64,000 nucleotides of DNA from Clusia tigrina. Lineage: Eukaryota > Arthropoda > Insecta > Diptera > Clusiidae. This document shows positions 25,750 through 37,524 of the stretch, in pieces. The stretch is from positions 219,280,194 through 219,344,193 of the forward strand of contig OV050031.1 in the NCBI GenBank assembly GCA_920105625.2. Direction: 5' to 3'. The notes beneath the pieces were generated by a model. The model was not told the origin of the DNA and did not search any database. It saw only the letters and a list, made by a program, of their open reading frames with translations. The stretch's first letter is position 1, and each line of letters begins with the position of its first letter. A program made the position numbers and the translations under genes.

Positions 25750-26322
25750 CCAGAATTGTTGCGGAGCCGCTTAAATATGCTAATAACGGGTCTCAGAAAA
25801 AGTTCGTGGCGTTTTTTTAGTAAAATTCCACTGGTTTTCTTATAGTGTGGAGATGAATTTATTGAAACCAAATATGCTCCATTATTATCCATTGTTTTGC
25901 CATTTTTCGGGTAGAGCGATGCTACCATCGGTGAAGAACTTCTGTGGTTTCTCATTGAAAATCTGAATCAAGCGGATTTCACAGGCTTAATTCCATTGAG
26001 AGAGTTCTGCAGGGATCGGAACAAGTAATATTCAGAGGTTGTTATGTTTGGATTGTACAGTGGATGCGTCAAAACTTCCCAACCAAGCTCTCGCAATTTT
26101 TGACGGGTCATCAAACAAGGGTGTGGTTGGGCGTTATCATTATGAAAGACAACCCCTTTCCTATTATTCCAATAGGACAGTTTTCGCATTTCAATTGCCT
26201 GGCGTAATCTTTCTAGTTGTCCACAGTACAGTTGAGAATCAATCGTCTGACCAACTGGAAGTAGCTCATGGTGGACGACTCCCTTGTAGTCTCAGAACAC
26301 ACACAGCATCAGCTTTTTCGGC
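25750..26322 (-). pseudogene. Decayed mariner transposase B (C-terminal half)
   Basis: The minus strand reads DYKGVVHHELLPVGQTIDSQ, LSYWNNRKGVVFHNDNAQPH, MTRQKLRELGWEVLTHP, then YNPNITTSEYYLF where active copies have YSPDLAPSDYHLF. The third catalytic Asp is thus lost. The 5' side is cut off at the CT-rich repeat at 26322. It abuts mariner A head to tail. Confidence 0.75.
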
Positions 26323-26560
26323 ATCAATCTCTCTCTATATCTATCTTGCTCTCTCCATCTATCTTGCTCTCTCTATCTATCTTGCTCTCTCTATATATCT
26401 TGGTCCCTCTCGCTCTCTCTCATTGTCCCTCGCTATCTATCACCCTTTCTAGCTCTCTCTCTCGATCTGTCACTATCTCACTAGCTCTCTCACTATCTCT
26501 CTCCCTCTCCCTCTCTCTCGCTCTCTCTCGCTCTCTCTCGCTCTCTCTCGCTCTCTTGCG
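26322..26560. repeat. CT-rich microsatellite
   Basis: CTCTCT/ATCTATCTTG mixed units of about 240 bp truncate mariner B. Frames here are artefacts. Confidence 0.95.
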
Positions 26561-26672
26561 CAAATGCTTGTGATGGCTCACCATTCCTTGTCCACCTAAC
26601 ATTGCAACGAACTTTGTGGTATTTGGAATTGACGCTATCTATCGAGAAAAACGCCTGGAACTTTTTCGCAGA

Positions 26673-26800
26673 CCTAATATTAATAATAATTAATTATATC
26701 TGCCAGGGGTTGGGGAATGATGCTAGCTAACAAAGGCTTTCGACACTCCAGAAAAAGATTTAGAAAGAAGCATTTCTCAGACCTTGCCTTGGCCGGATTA
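26673..26800 (-). mobile_element. SINE-like copy with AT-rich (ATT)n tail
   Basis: The minus-strand body ATGCTTCTTTCTAAATCTTT and CGAAAGCCTTTGTTAGCTAG matches the copies at 5.2 and 8.0 kb. The TTATTATTA tail is at about 26675-26690. Confidence 0.45.
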
Positions 26801-27126
26801 CACTAACTATAAGGAACATTATAATGTTGATCCCGTATATTTATAAACAAAGTAGTTTATATAAACTACGTTTACGAAAAAGTTGACTAAGTTTAATTCA
26901 CTACAATAGTTTAAAAAGTTGTATATTTCCTTACAATTAATTCTTATCAATGTAGGTTTCAAGTTATAACTGAACTCTTGTTGAGTCTCATGCCACTTTT
27001 TATACATATTCGTTGCTTTCGAGAATCATCCACTAACATCTGAAGTAAAAAAAACCATCACCATTGATATACCCTTTGTTTCCATATCACTTTTATCGCT
27101 ACTGCTTCAAAGTCACAACTAAACTG

Positions 27127-27966
27127 TTGAGTCTTATGCGCAATTCATGAAAAAGGTCGAGTCCGACCGTCATGTAATCACTATTTCGATTGCTCAGGAG
27201 CTAAACATTGCACAAAAAACCGTTTGGAACCACTTGAATAAGGCTGGACACAAAAGGAAGCTCGATGTATCGGTGCCCCACGAGTTAAAGAATAAACACC
27301 TCATGAACCGAATGTCCATCTACGAATCGCAAGAGAATCGACCGATTTCTGAAGTGGATGGTGACTGGTAATGAAAAGTGGGTCCCTTACAACAACGTCA
27401 AATGAAATCGGTCGTGGCCGCATCGCGGTAAGCCGGCGCAACCGGTGGCTATGCCAGGTTTGACGGTCAAGAAGGGTTTGCTGGTGGGATTGGCACGGAA
27501 TTATCTACTATGAGCTGCTCCCCTCCAGTCAAACTCTAAATTCAGACCTGTACTGTCAACAATTGGATCGTCTGAAGGAAGCAATCGCCCAGAAGCGGTC
27601 AGCTGGTGCCAATAGGAGAGAAATTCACACTTCGATAGTGACTCGCCAGAAGTTCAGGGACCTTCCGTGGGAGTTTATTTTGCATCCACCTTATAGCCCG
27701 GGCCTGGCACCAAGTGATTAACACCTGTTTCCTGTCTATGGCGAATAATTTTGCTGGTGAAACCTTTGCCTCAAGAAAAGCTTGTGAAAATCGACTGTCC
27801 CAGTTTTTTCCAATAGGGACGAGGGCTTCTCTGAGAGAGGCATCAGGAAATTACCTTCAAAATGGCAACAAGTTATCGCCCATATTTGACCTAAATCGGA
27901 TCATTCCAACCATGATAAATAAAGCCTTCAATTTCATGCCAGATTTCTTTTTACACACCCTATATT
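27127..27966 (+). pseudogene. Decayed mariner transposase C with catalytic deletion
   Basis: The plus strand reads VESDRHVITISIAQELNIAQ, KLDVSVPHELKNKHLMNRMS, WMVTGNEKWV, HTSIVTRQKF and HPPYSPGLAPSD, then SMANNFAGETFASRKACENRLS. The first catalytic Asp is Asn (GNEKW). The stretch holding the second (FHQDNARP in relatives) is deleted between ANRREI and HTSIV. The right end reads TTTTTACACACCC followed by TA. The left TIR was not found. Confidence 0.8.
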
Positions 27967-28067
27967 TATATATAATATTCATAATATTTTACTATATTTT
28001 ATCTTAATTAAAAATCGTCTCAAGACTGAACGGTCGAATTGACCCCTTCAGAAAATTTCGCAGTAAA

Positions 28068-28607
28068 TCAAAACAGTTCCCACTGTGCGAGGCTTTTCGC
28101 GTTTATGAGGCAGTTTGGACCTTTGATTAAGTGGCCAAAAGCATTAAATGTTTTTTTGGCAGTTATTGCCAATAAAGTCGATGATTGGTAATTAATTATT
28201 TTTATAACAATCTTTTTTCCAGTTGAAGGGTAATAAATATTTAAATTTAAATTATAATACTCGGATAAGATTTCCGGATTGCACTCCGTTTTTGGCTCGA
28301 TTTCAATAAATACCTTTTTATTATTATTAATTAATATTTTAAAATAATTTTTTTGGATCTTAATTACTTCCCGGAGAAGAATTATTTGGCAATTTTGATG
28401 CGTAAAAATTACGTTGTGATTTCTATCGATAATTTTTATATACCAAAGTCTGCCATTTTCATTATACTGACGGTTCAAAGCCCAAACCTGATTAAAGTCT
28501 AGATTCTTAACGATACGGAGTACCAGCTTTGTCGGGAAGAAGAAGAAACCACACAGCACATACATACTAAGCAGCTGCATTGCGTTGGTAAGAACTAGAA
28601 TGAGCAT
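28068..28607 (-). CDS. Unrecognised 179-codon open frame
   Basis: The function is unknown. The frame is long for such AT-rich DNA. It starts with a hydrophobic stretch (MQLLSMYVLCGFFFF from the second Met) that could be a signal peptide or anchor, then a polar, Ile/Asn/Lys-rich part with beta-like segments (LWYIKIIDRN, FKILINNNKKVFIEIEP) and only a few Cys. A strong pyrimidine tract followed by CGACAAAG near 28530 could be a splice acceptor, so the 5' part may be intron. Part of it (ILLREVIK region) has decayed relatives at 29.39 and 29.59 kb. It abuts mariner C on one side and a TAACC-tailed fragment on the other. It may be a small gene family or part of an unknown mobile element. Confidence 0.35.
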   Translation of the reverse strand: MLILVLTNAMQLLSMYVLCGFFFFPTKLVLRIVKNLDFNQVWALNRQYNENGRLWYIKIIDRNHNVIFTHQNCQIILLREVIKIQKNYFKILINNNKKVFIEIEPKTECNPEILSEYYNLNLNIYYPSTGKKIVIKIINYQSSTLLAITAKKTFNAFGHLIKGPNCLINAKSLAQWELF

Positions 28608-28642
28608 ATTCCACCGCGACCAGCTGGCTCTCGAAGAAATAA

Positions 28643-28790
28643 GGTTAGGTTAGGTTGTCTTGGCAGCCGGTCTACAGACCAACTCACTCAGACCACTACG
28701 AGTCCATTGCGATACCACCGCGTAACACCGCACCTCTACTTTACTCGTCAAACCATTTTGAAGTCCTCAAAAACCGCAGGATTTGTTTGA
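28643..28790 (-). mobile_element. Non-LTR 3' end with TAACC tail (second copy)
   Basis: Carries the same GGCAGCCGGTCTA and CCACCGCGTAA blocks as 22985-23115, in the same orientation. Confidence 0.65.
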
Positions 28791-28799
28791 CCTTCGCGC

Positions 28800-29380
28800 C
28801 GGACGCTCCCGTAAGAGAGTAGAAAGGGTATTTGCCTAAAGAGCCCGTTCTTATTCTAGCTAGAGTAGAAGAGATGTTCGATCAGATAACAGACATGCCT
28901 CCCACCTATATAATAACCTTTAAAAAAATTACCCTATCTGCTTCTAAAGATGATATATGAATACAAATTGGTAGCAGTATATATATTTTAGGTCCGTACT
29001 AGCATGCATATAAAATATGGGCAGATTATTACTACTGCCACGACCACAATTAACTAATATGCACACTTCTTACGAAGGTTCAGAGTGCTAGTATAAAACT
29101 CAAAACAAGAAATGGGCGTAACATTTTGAGAGTTAAAACTGGATAAATACTTGATACATATTAGGACTTATATGAATTAGTATATTGACGCTACAAAGCC
29201 ATTCAAAAGAAATGGGGACGGTCAGAATATACTCAGGATACCGAAAGTTACTCTAGATATGCTGCTAATGATGATAACTGAATAAAGCATTCCCATGGTT
29301 TAACTCGCACGCACATGTACGAGTAAAAGGTATTCAGAAGTCGATCTCATCCCCGACTTTAGATATCTTTACTCGGTTTT
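28800..29380. other. Non-coding, nothing recognised
   Basis: AT-rich sequence without repeats or coding resemblance. Confidence 0.4.
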
Positions 29381-29384
29381 CTTT

Positions 29385-29710
29385 TTGATCCCTTTCCCGA
29401 GGAATTTTTCGCCTAGTTGAGTATAGTTTTGTGATTTCAAGCGACAATATATTATGGACCAAAGCCATCTATTTTGCGGGGAAATCGCTGAAATTGCTGA
29501 TATTACTATATAATCATAATATGAAAAGAGAAGGTCCTTCTGAAATTTTTATATTTTTCAATAGAGAGGTCCGTTTTTTCTTTATTATTACTTCCCGGAG
29601 AAGAACTATTTGACGAGTTCAGCACCTCGAAATTTCTTTGTGATTTCAAGGGACATTATTTTGCGGAGCAAAGTCATCTGGACAAGGTGTGTCCGTAATA
29701 GAAAATAAGG
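29385..29710 (-). pseudogene. Two decayed relatives of the 28.1-28.6 kb open frame
   Basis: CTTCCCGGAGAAGAA and TTTGTGATTTCAAG(C/G)GACA phrases at about 29392-29455 and 29588-29690 match 28365-28425. Translations contain stops, for example around LLREVI. They show the block has been duplicated locally. Confidence 0.45.
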
Positions 29711-29949
29711 TTCTGCTGATATTTTAGCATTTTCTGGCGCTAATTGCATCCTAAGTATGCATAAATGTTTCGCCCTTTATATCCTTAAGTTGGGATCTGT
29801 GAAATTGTTGCATTAGCCACAATGTATCCACCTGCAATTGATGTACTCGTACATTATTCATTATTTTATACCTTGTATAGGCAGTTGCCTGATGTCTGCT
29901 TTCGTCTATCGACTGTTCATCTTTCTTTCATGGACTGCGGACTATAAGC

Positions 29950-30430
29950 AGACTCCTGGTGCTGATGCTGCTCATGCTGATCCTACGATAGTGTTGCTGT
30001 ATGAGTGCTGCTGCTGCTGCTGCTGTTCATGCTGATTCTGCTGCTGTACTTGTATGTCTGCTACTTCATGAGTGCTGCTGCTGATGCTTCTGTATGACTG
30101 ATGCTGCTGTTCATATTGATACTACCTTATGAGTGATTATGTGTGATTGCTGCTGCTGATGCTGCTCATGCTGATACTGCTGATGTATGCCTGCTGCAGT
30201 ATGAGTATTACTGCTGATGCTGATCCTACTATATGAGTGCTGGTGTATGTCTGCTTCTGCATTATTGCTGCTACTGATGCTGCTGCTGTATGTCTGCGTG
30301 TTCATGAGTGCTGCTACTGATGCTTCTGCATGAGTGCTGCTCATGTTGATCCTACTATATGAGTGATGCCGTATGAGTGCTGCTTCTGATGCTGCTACTA
30401 TAAGGCTGCTCCTCATGCTGCTGCGGCTGC
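29950..30430. repeat. CTG/ATG-rich trinucleotide-like array
   Basis: Imperfect units around TATGAGTGCTGCTGCTGATG include a run of pure CTG. They give Ser/His/Ala-type frames on the minus strand. No start, splice context or conserved domain supports a gene. Confidence 0.85.
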
Positions 30431-30434
30431 TTCA

Positions 30435-31950
30435 CGACTGCTACTGCAGCTTATGCAAGTAGCTACTTAAAATGCGCATATTTGTCTGTTTCAGTAGCGC
30501 TGACAGATTTTGAGGTCTCTTTGATATGTTGTTGGACAGCTGTCAAAGTCACGTACACGACAGTTTTTCCGCATTTGTGATGAGGCAAAAAAATCGCGTG
30601 ATCTTCTTGTTCGAGTATTTAGTGGAGTCATGAATAAATTTGCAGTGCCTAAATGCAGTCTCTCTCGGCATATTATTGAAATATTTCAATTGTCCGCTGA
30701 CAAGGATCAGTTCTGCAATGTACTCGCATACGATCCGCGCATTCACATTGTGTTGGCAGCAGAAGGAGGGGGATCTTGTTTTATATGTGACCTTTCAACG
30801 GTAGTAAAGCGTAACCGAAATAACTGGCTTAACCGACTTAACGTGAAGATGCACACCAGTGATAGCGGCGAGAGTTGCAGTCATTTCAAACACTCTGCAG
30901 GCACCGAGACATTTAATTACGAGTATTTTCGAGTTGTGCCTCCGACTGGCTACTGTTGCTAGGGTTAATGATAATTAACGCAGTGCCGCTAATGATAATC
31001 TGGTTGGCATTGCTGATGGTTACGCTGATATTGGGGCACCGTAACACAAACCACAGCAGAGTGGTAAACACTCGGGCGTAAAAGAATCAAACCAACCATG
31101 GGGAGGCGCATGCGCAACCCGACAATTGCAGACGCAGCCCAGGTTATGAATGAGTGCCCTATTTGCTTGTTAGGGCCATGGCAAATAGGAAAACTTAGTG
31201 TGGTGGTGAACAAGTGAATTAATGAGCAACTGAAGTACTGAGCAACTGAAGTACTGAGCAAGTGAAGAAGGTGCCGCACACATTACTTACGCAAGCCTCT
31301 TCCAATTATACTTGAAGATCGGCGTATATGGCCGTATGTGGATGTGTCAACCAAATAAAGATCAGGTTTTATGTGTTTTATTGTGCTTTGTTTTGGTTTT
31401 GCTTTGGGACTCTCCGTGCTTCTGCCGCTTTTGCGGTTCGGAAGCATTGGGCTGAGACGCTCTGCCTGTCTCTGCCTGTGGCTGAGTTTAAATCGATTGC
31501 AATTTGAACATGTTTGGAGGTAGTTGAGCGCACGCGCCTTCGTGCTGCCAGTGTTATGCAAGAGTCGCCAATGTTGTCACTGCAGCCGGTTTGTGTAGTT
31601 GTTTTTTGTTTTTTGTTATTTGTTATTGTGGCAAGGTGATGGTCAACTCGCTTGTTGGCGAGGAATTCGTATTTTTCCATTCTTGAACTGCGATGATGCA
31701 TTCGTATTAACATTTTTAATAGGCAGTAGCTGTGGATTCCCCATGTCTCGAAATTAGTTGAGTGGCTTCAATAACTGTACAGAATTATAGCTGGAGTTTT
31801 AATGGTTTCAAGGTGACCATGTGTTGGGTGCTATTCTATATGCTAATTAAGCAGTGAAGAAGTGGAGAAATGGATGTAAACTACTTAAGTCGTGTGTGGG
31901 TATCGCTCACGCGGTGAGCGCCCATGCGGCTCCGGAGGCGACACTACTCC
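30435..31950. other. Complex non-coding island
   Basis: Unique, moderately GC-rich sequence. It includes a 110-codon frame at 30630-30962 (+) and a 111-codon frame at 31378-31713 (-), neither with recognisable motifs or splice support. Confidence 0.4.
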
Positions 31951-31954
31951 CCCG

Positions 31955-32845
31955 ATTACAAAGTATGGAACCAACCTGACAATTTGAGAAATTTGGCTCC
32001 GTCGCTAATCTTACAGGTTGCGAGCTCTGTCAGGCTAATGAAGAAAGGAGCCCCGAAGATATGCATTCTTCGTCTGGCTAAGGATGGACACAGACACACA
32101 AGGTGTAGGATTGTTTATTCCTCCTCCTCAGTACCACAGCCACCGCAGAAGTTATTAAAGGGCACACCCAGCCTAGCCGCATGCTTCCTCATCACACAAT
32201 GCCCCATCTGCAAAGAAACCGTAGTGCTGATGGACTCGCGTCCGAGTTGACGTAGCTGAAGCGTTCGCTTCTTGCTGAGACTATGGCAGGTTAGCAAGAA
32301 TGTTCCTCCACCACAGTTTGTTGGTCTGCTCGAAATACCTGCGCTTAGTCGCCAGCTTGGCTGTAGCGAGGGTGATGCCTATGTCTGGAGAAGGGTGTAC
32401 TTCGGAGAGTAGTGTGCCTGTTTTAGCAAGCTCATCTGCTTCGAAATTTCCATCAGATATCCCTGTGAGCAGGTACCCAGACTAGGAAGAAATATGGAAT
32501 GCATGGAGAGCTCGTTTAGAGCTGACTGGCATTCCTGTACGAGTCTTGAGAACGTCGTGAAGCCCGCAAGAGATCTAATGGCAGCTTGGCTATCCGGGAA
32601 GAGAGTTCAATGCTGACACCAAAAACCCCATTTCTTAGAATCTAAATCACTGCCTGGTAAAATTGCCATTACTTCTTCCAGAAAGACACTGCAATGTCAG
32701 GGAGTCTCAGCGAGATGTCCAATTTGTTGGAGAAGATTCCGCTACCGACTTTGTCTCTGTGTAGAGAGCCGTCTGTGTAGATATCCAAGATATCCAGAGA
32801 GTCACCGGTGATCACTCTGTTCCTGATCTAGTCATTTCTACTTGT
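31955..32845 (-). pseudogene. Non-LTR RNase H and C-terminal domain remnant
   Basis: The minus strand shows an RNase H start (DIYTDGSLHRDKVGSGIFS, about 32790-32730), the WVPAHRDI segment near 32480-32460 (active-site His region, normally WVPGHRDI), and an ADELAKTG-like piece. The C-terminal block KHAARLGVPFNNFCGGCGTEEEE at 32190-32118 has an intact C-x2-C. Stops are present. Confidence 0.75.
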
Positions 32846-32849
32846 CAAA

Positions 32850-33385
32850 AAGCAAGAAACCAAGGAAGTAAGGAAGCAAATAAGCGAGTAGGCAAGGAAG
32901 CAAATAAGCAAGGAGGCAAGGAGGCAAGGAGGTAAGGAAGCAAAGAAGCAAGTAAGAAAGGAAGCAAAGAAGCAACGAAGCAAAAAAGCAAGGAAGCAAA
33001 GAAGTAAGGTAGCAAATAAGCAAGGAGGCAAGGAAGTAAGGAAGCAAATAAACAAGGACGCAAGGATGCACTGAAGCAAGAACGCAAAGAAGCAACGAAG
33101 AAATGAAGCAAATTAGCAAGCAGGCAAGTAAGTAAGGAAGCAAATGTGCAAGGCAAGGAAGTAAGGAAGCAAATAACAAGCGAAGCAAGGAAGAAAATAA
33201 TCAAGGAGGCAATGAAGTAAGGAAGTAAATAAGCAAGGAACCAAGGAAGTCAAAAAGCAAAAAACAAGGAGGCAAGGAAGTAAGGAAATAAACAAGCAAG
33301 GAAGGAAGAAGCAAGGAAGCAAAAAAGCAACGAATCATAAGGAAGTAAGGAAGTAAATAACCAAGGAAGCAAGGAAGCAAGTACG
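32850..33385. repeat. Tetranucleotide GNAA array (GCAA/GGAA/GTAA/ATAA)
   Basis: About 535 bp of almost pyrimidine-poor 4-bp units in mixed order follow the RNase H remnant directly. All minus-strand frames are open and read as Leu/Phe/Ser-rich artefacts. Confidence 0.95.
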
Positions 33386-36160
33386 CCTTCCCCCAACTCC
33401 TGCAGATATAATAAACTATGGTGCAAGGCATAATAATAACACTTTTTATTGTTTTAATCTTTCTGATAGCTTTGGAAGATATGGAATCTGATACGTTGAA
33501 GGGTATGTTGCTCCCATTTGTCGGTGCACATAAGAACAATATTTCGACTACGTGAAGTACTGAACGCCTTTAAGAACTCAATGTCAACCAACTCTTCTTT
33601 GGCTGAGGACGGCTTTAAATTCCTGAAGAGTTCCAGAGATATTGTTATCATGATTCATGAGATTTTATAATAATGTTACACCTGAGATTTCCGCACGTGT
33701 GATAAATAAACATTTATTAATATCCGGTTATTTGTTAAATTATGGGCTCAATTAATCCTCTGCTGTTTTCCATAAATCTTCACTGGTACGCGAACTGACA
33801 TTTGTTGAGAATATTCCACATATAAATCTTAGGAATTTGCTGAAGTTGTTCGGTGTTGGACGTGTTTGCGTTACGGTGTTGATTTGACACCCACGTTAAA
33901 GAGTCGCAACTGCGTCAATTGAATAAATGAGAGACATTGAATAGATTTCTACCCTCCAATAGAACGATGTCAGCCTCATTAGTATGTAAAATATTCATAT
34001 TGCATATGACATGCAAGGACACTTTCTCTAAGTTAGGTGCAGAACAAGCAGTTAAGATTGAGTTGGGCTTGCACATTATGCTATAATCCACACATAAACT
34101 CAGTTGTTATCCACATTCACCACACTGGGCCTTGACCAGGCCAAGGTGAGTCTTAGGACAGCCTTTCAACCTACACCAACCACATTCAATTGGCGGAAGT
34201 CGGCAGTAAATCGAGCAAATAGATTAAAACTGTATTACCTTCGCTCGCTGCCATTGATGTGGGCTTAGAACGCAAACTCATCCACTTAACGCCAGCGATT
34301 GTTTACCCATTATTCAATATATTTTTTCATCTTATCAATTCGAATCCGCCCTCGCAATTTGCTACCTTGAGACTGACAATCACTTCCTTTTTCTCTCCAT
34401 TGTGCGTTAATTTTATGGAGCATTTTTTATTCCCCAGTTAACAAACACTACTCGAGGTCAATTGGAGAGGTCAAGAGATCGCGACCATTTAGTTTTCGCT
34501 TTCATTTAAACGCCTTCCAACCTTTCAAATACCTTCCAACCATTTATGTTCGGAAACCCGTCGAAAACAATTAGTAAAGTGCGGTAAAGTTTGATAAATC
34601 TCCGTTGACCCACATCGGCGCAGTTAAGGCAGGCAAAGTGGACCGAAGCCACTGGTGCCTACACGCTCCGCGGGCCAACGAAGATTTTTCTTTCCGGATG
34701 CACCCGCGAGCGTATTTGTCACATGTCAACGTATGCAAATGGATGATGCCACAACTGTGGCTCCTTTCTAACTTCTTGTCAACATAACTAATGCGGATAA
34801 TTATGGGCAGCGCATAATTATGCAATTAATAACGCTCGGCGGCACTGGCTGCCGTCTATGGTGCATACTGTAAGGCAAGGTTAAACATAATTTTCCTCAA
34901 TTTAGAACAACAACTCGGCGCAAACACACACATTCCACCCCCCCCTGCGCGCCCTCCTCCTGTTCCATATACAATTCGAACTGATCTAATCTAATGGCTA
35001 CATTAAACGAGTTTGCTCTGTCGCAGGGAGGGGGCAGTTGATTGCGAAGAGTGCTGACGCTTGCTGGCATTTTGTTGCCAACTCGCTGCTGGCTCGCTGA
35101 TGGAACAAAAATAGAGTGGATGCGGATCAAGCCTGAATTGTTGTACAAATTTGGGAATAACTGCGGCAAGCTGAGTTTTGCATAACTAAACTGACCATAA
35201 TTTAACTAACTAACTTCTTCTGAAATATGTCAACAAACGCGAATTTCCATAATAATAATTTGCATAATTTCCATACCTATGAATATGAATACGCAACGAC
35301 GCCAACCCGACCAGAGAGACCGCCAGTGAGCGTGCGGGAACGCGCGTGTCGCCGCTGTGAGAAGGTCATTTACATGAGATCAATGGAAATGGCTTGTGTG
35401 TGAATTTGCATGCTACAGTTTGGGAGAGAAACACAAAATCGATTGTGAGCTGGAGATTGGGAGCAATTGGAATTTGGAATGGTGTGGTTACCTACCAGAC
35501 CAGGTATCATTACTTCTTCTTAGATGGCCTGACCACAGAATCTGTGATCACAAATCGTTACAGGAATAGGGCCGCAAGCATCAAATTGTTCAGTGCATAA
35601 ATTGACTCACGTATTATCGATATCTGTTCAATGTTGTTGTAAGTATTTGGTGTCAGGCTCACGGTGGGCGATTGACAAGTACCCGTGATAAACGTTAGAT
35701 GGCGCCGCTCAATTTTAAATATAAAGATCATCCTTTAGTGTCATCCGTCAAACAATGACTGCCAGAATCACAGCGATTTCAACCGTCAAACAAAGACTGC
35801 CAGAATCAGAGCGATTTCCATTTGATTTAAGCAGGTGTTGGCAGAGCGCTCAAGGTTCAACTAGGACCGTCGAGCCAACAATGATGATGATGATGATGAT
35901 GGAAGAGACCAAATTTGAGTTATTTGTAATTATGGATAAAATGTTCTTCCAATCAGCCATTAGATTCTTTGATGGTGGTAGGGGAAATGTGCGAGGAGTC
36001 AACGAAAAGCCGGGTTCCGTTTATGGGGACTATACAACTTCGATGAGGATGATAAGTTTGTCTGCGATTATGGAGAAACGTGGTATCAATCCATAATATG
36101 TCATTAGTTCGATGATATTTTCTGGGTAGAGTGGAGTCTTCTATTCTATTTCAATAGATT
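33386..36160. other. Intergenic region with complex islands
   Basis: A retroelement-like end GGGCCTTGACCAGGCCAAGG with a TCTTAGGACAGCC block occurs at 34128-34172. A GATGATGATG run lies at 35880-35900. The stretch at 34200-35400 is complex and unique. No gene is supported. Confidence 0.4.
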
Positions 36161-36162
36161 AG

Positions 36163-36164
<2 letters not shown>

Positions 36165-36221
<57 letters not shown>

Positions 36222-36222
36222 T

Positions 36223-36271
<49 letters not shown>
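36165..36271. repeat. (TA)n microsatellite
   Basis: About 105 bp, interrupted once by CTTG. Confidence 0.97.
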
Positions 36272-36274
<3 letters not shown>

Positions 36275-36989
36275 CATAAGTAGAATATAGATATATAGTA
36301 GAAGATTCTTAGTATTTCTCTACATTGGCACAGTTTTATTCAGGAATTCGAGTACTTTTTTCGGTTATTAACGGCAGTAAGTGAAGCACACACAAGTATG
36401 AGATAAACTGTTTGGCTGCATGCCTATTCGCGCACCATTATCTAAGGTAACTTAAGAAATTGAAAGTTTTTTCTATATATTTTTAATGTGATAATTCTCA
36501 ACAGTGAGTAACTTAAATTAAAGAGCAAACATATATCCAGAAAATTACTTCTAACTTTCTGCCTCAATTTCACTTTTCAATACTTGCTTAAAAGTTTCTG
36601 CGACAATTCTACTTTTGGTTCTATTATTTTCCATTTTCTTAGGATCTGGAACTGGAAATCTCTGCAGTATGTCCTGTTACTATAAGATTTCCTATCTCTG
36701 ATACAAAATTAGGTACTCGTAACTTACAGTGATATTATGTTGAGAGTATCTCGATTTTTTTCCTATAAGAAAGGGGGAAATCTCCGATGATATTCGGAAA
36801 TAATCCCATCTATAATTACTGGACGAATCATAGGGATGTGGCTCTTATGCTGATCTCATATGAAGAAGCAATTGAAAGAACGAGTAAACAACCCGGAGAA
36901 ATATTTTTTAATGGAATCATTGAAGTAAGTTTTGGAAGTTGAATTGATCTGTGAAAAATGTGTATGGTTCTAATGTTTGGGAGACCCTA

Positions 36990-37520
36990 TTAATAGTCAC
37001 CAAATAGTCTCCAAATAGTCTCTCAATTGTATCTAAATAGTCTGTGAATAGTGTCTAAATAGTCTCTAAATATATTCTAAATAGTCTCTAAATATGTTCT
37101 TAATAGTATCCAAAAGGTGTGTAAATATGTTCCAAATGGTCTCCAGAAATGTTCTCAATAGTATCCAAAATATCTCTAAATATGTTCTCAATAGTATTCA
37201 AATAGTCTCTAATTATTGTATCAATAGTATCCAAATGGTCTTTAATATGTTCTGAATAGTATCCTAAAGGTGTCTAAATATGTTCTCAATGCTATCCCAA
37301 TGGTCTCTAGATATGTTCTCAATAGTATCCAAATGGTCTCTAAGTATGTTATAAATAGTATCCAAAATGGTCTCTAAATATATTTTCAATAGTATCCAAA
37401 TACTCTCTAAAAATGTTCCAAATGGTCTTTAAATCGGCTCAAATGGTCTTTAAATAGGATCCAAATAGTCTCTACATTATCTAAATAGCATCTAAATTTT
37501 CTCTCAAACGTCTGTGAATA
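36990..37520. repeat. ~33-bp minisatellite
   Basis: Units built from AATAGTATCCAAATGGTCTC and TAAATATGTTCTC repeat about 16 times with much divergence. Confidence 0.85.
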
Positions 37521-37524
37521 GTCT

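Noticed and set aside
28068..28607. Viral-derived gene explanation for the 179-codon frame
   Set aside because: No viral motif was recognised. It is kept only as an unidentified frame.
29950..30430. Possible opa-like polyglutamine/alanine exon
   Set aside because: Long CTG-type repeat but no flanking coding sequence, start or splice sites in frame.
30630..30962. 110-codon plus-strand frame
   Set aside because: No recognisable motif, no splice or promoter context, length within chance for this composition.
32838..33322. Leu/Phe/Ser-rich frames resembling multi-pass membrane proteins
   Set aside because: Pure products of the GNAA tetranucleotide repeat, open in all minus frames.
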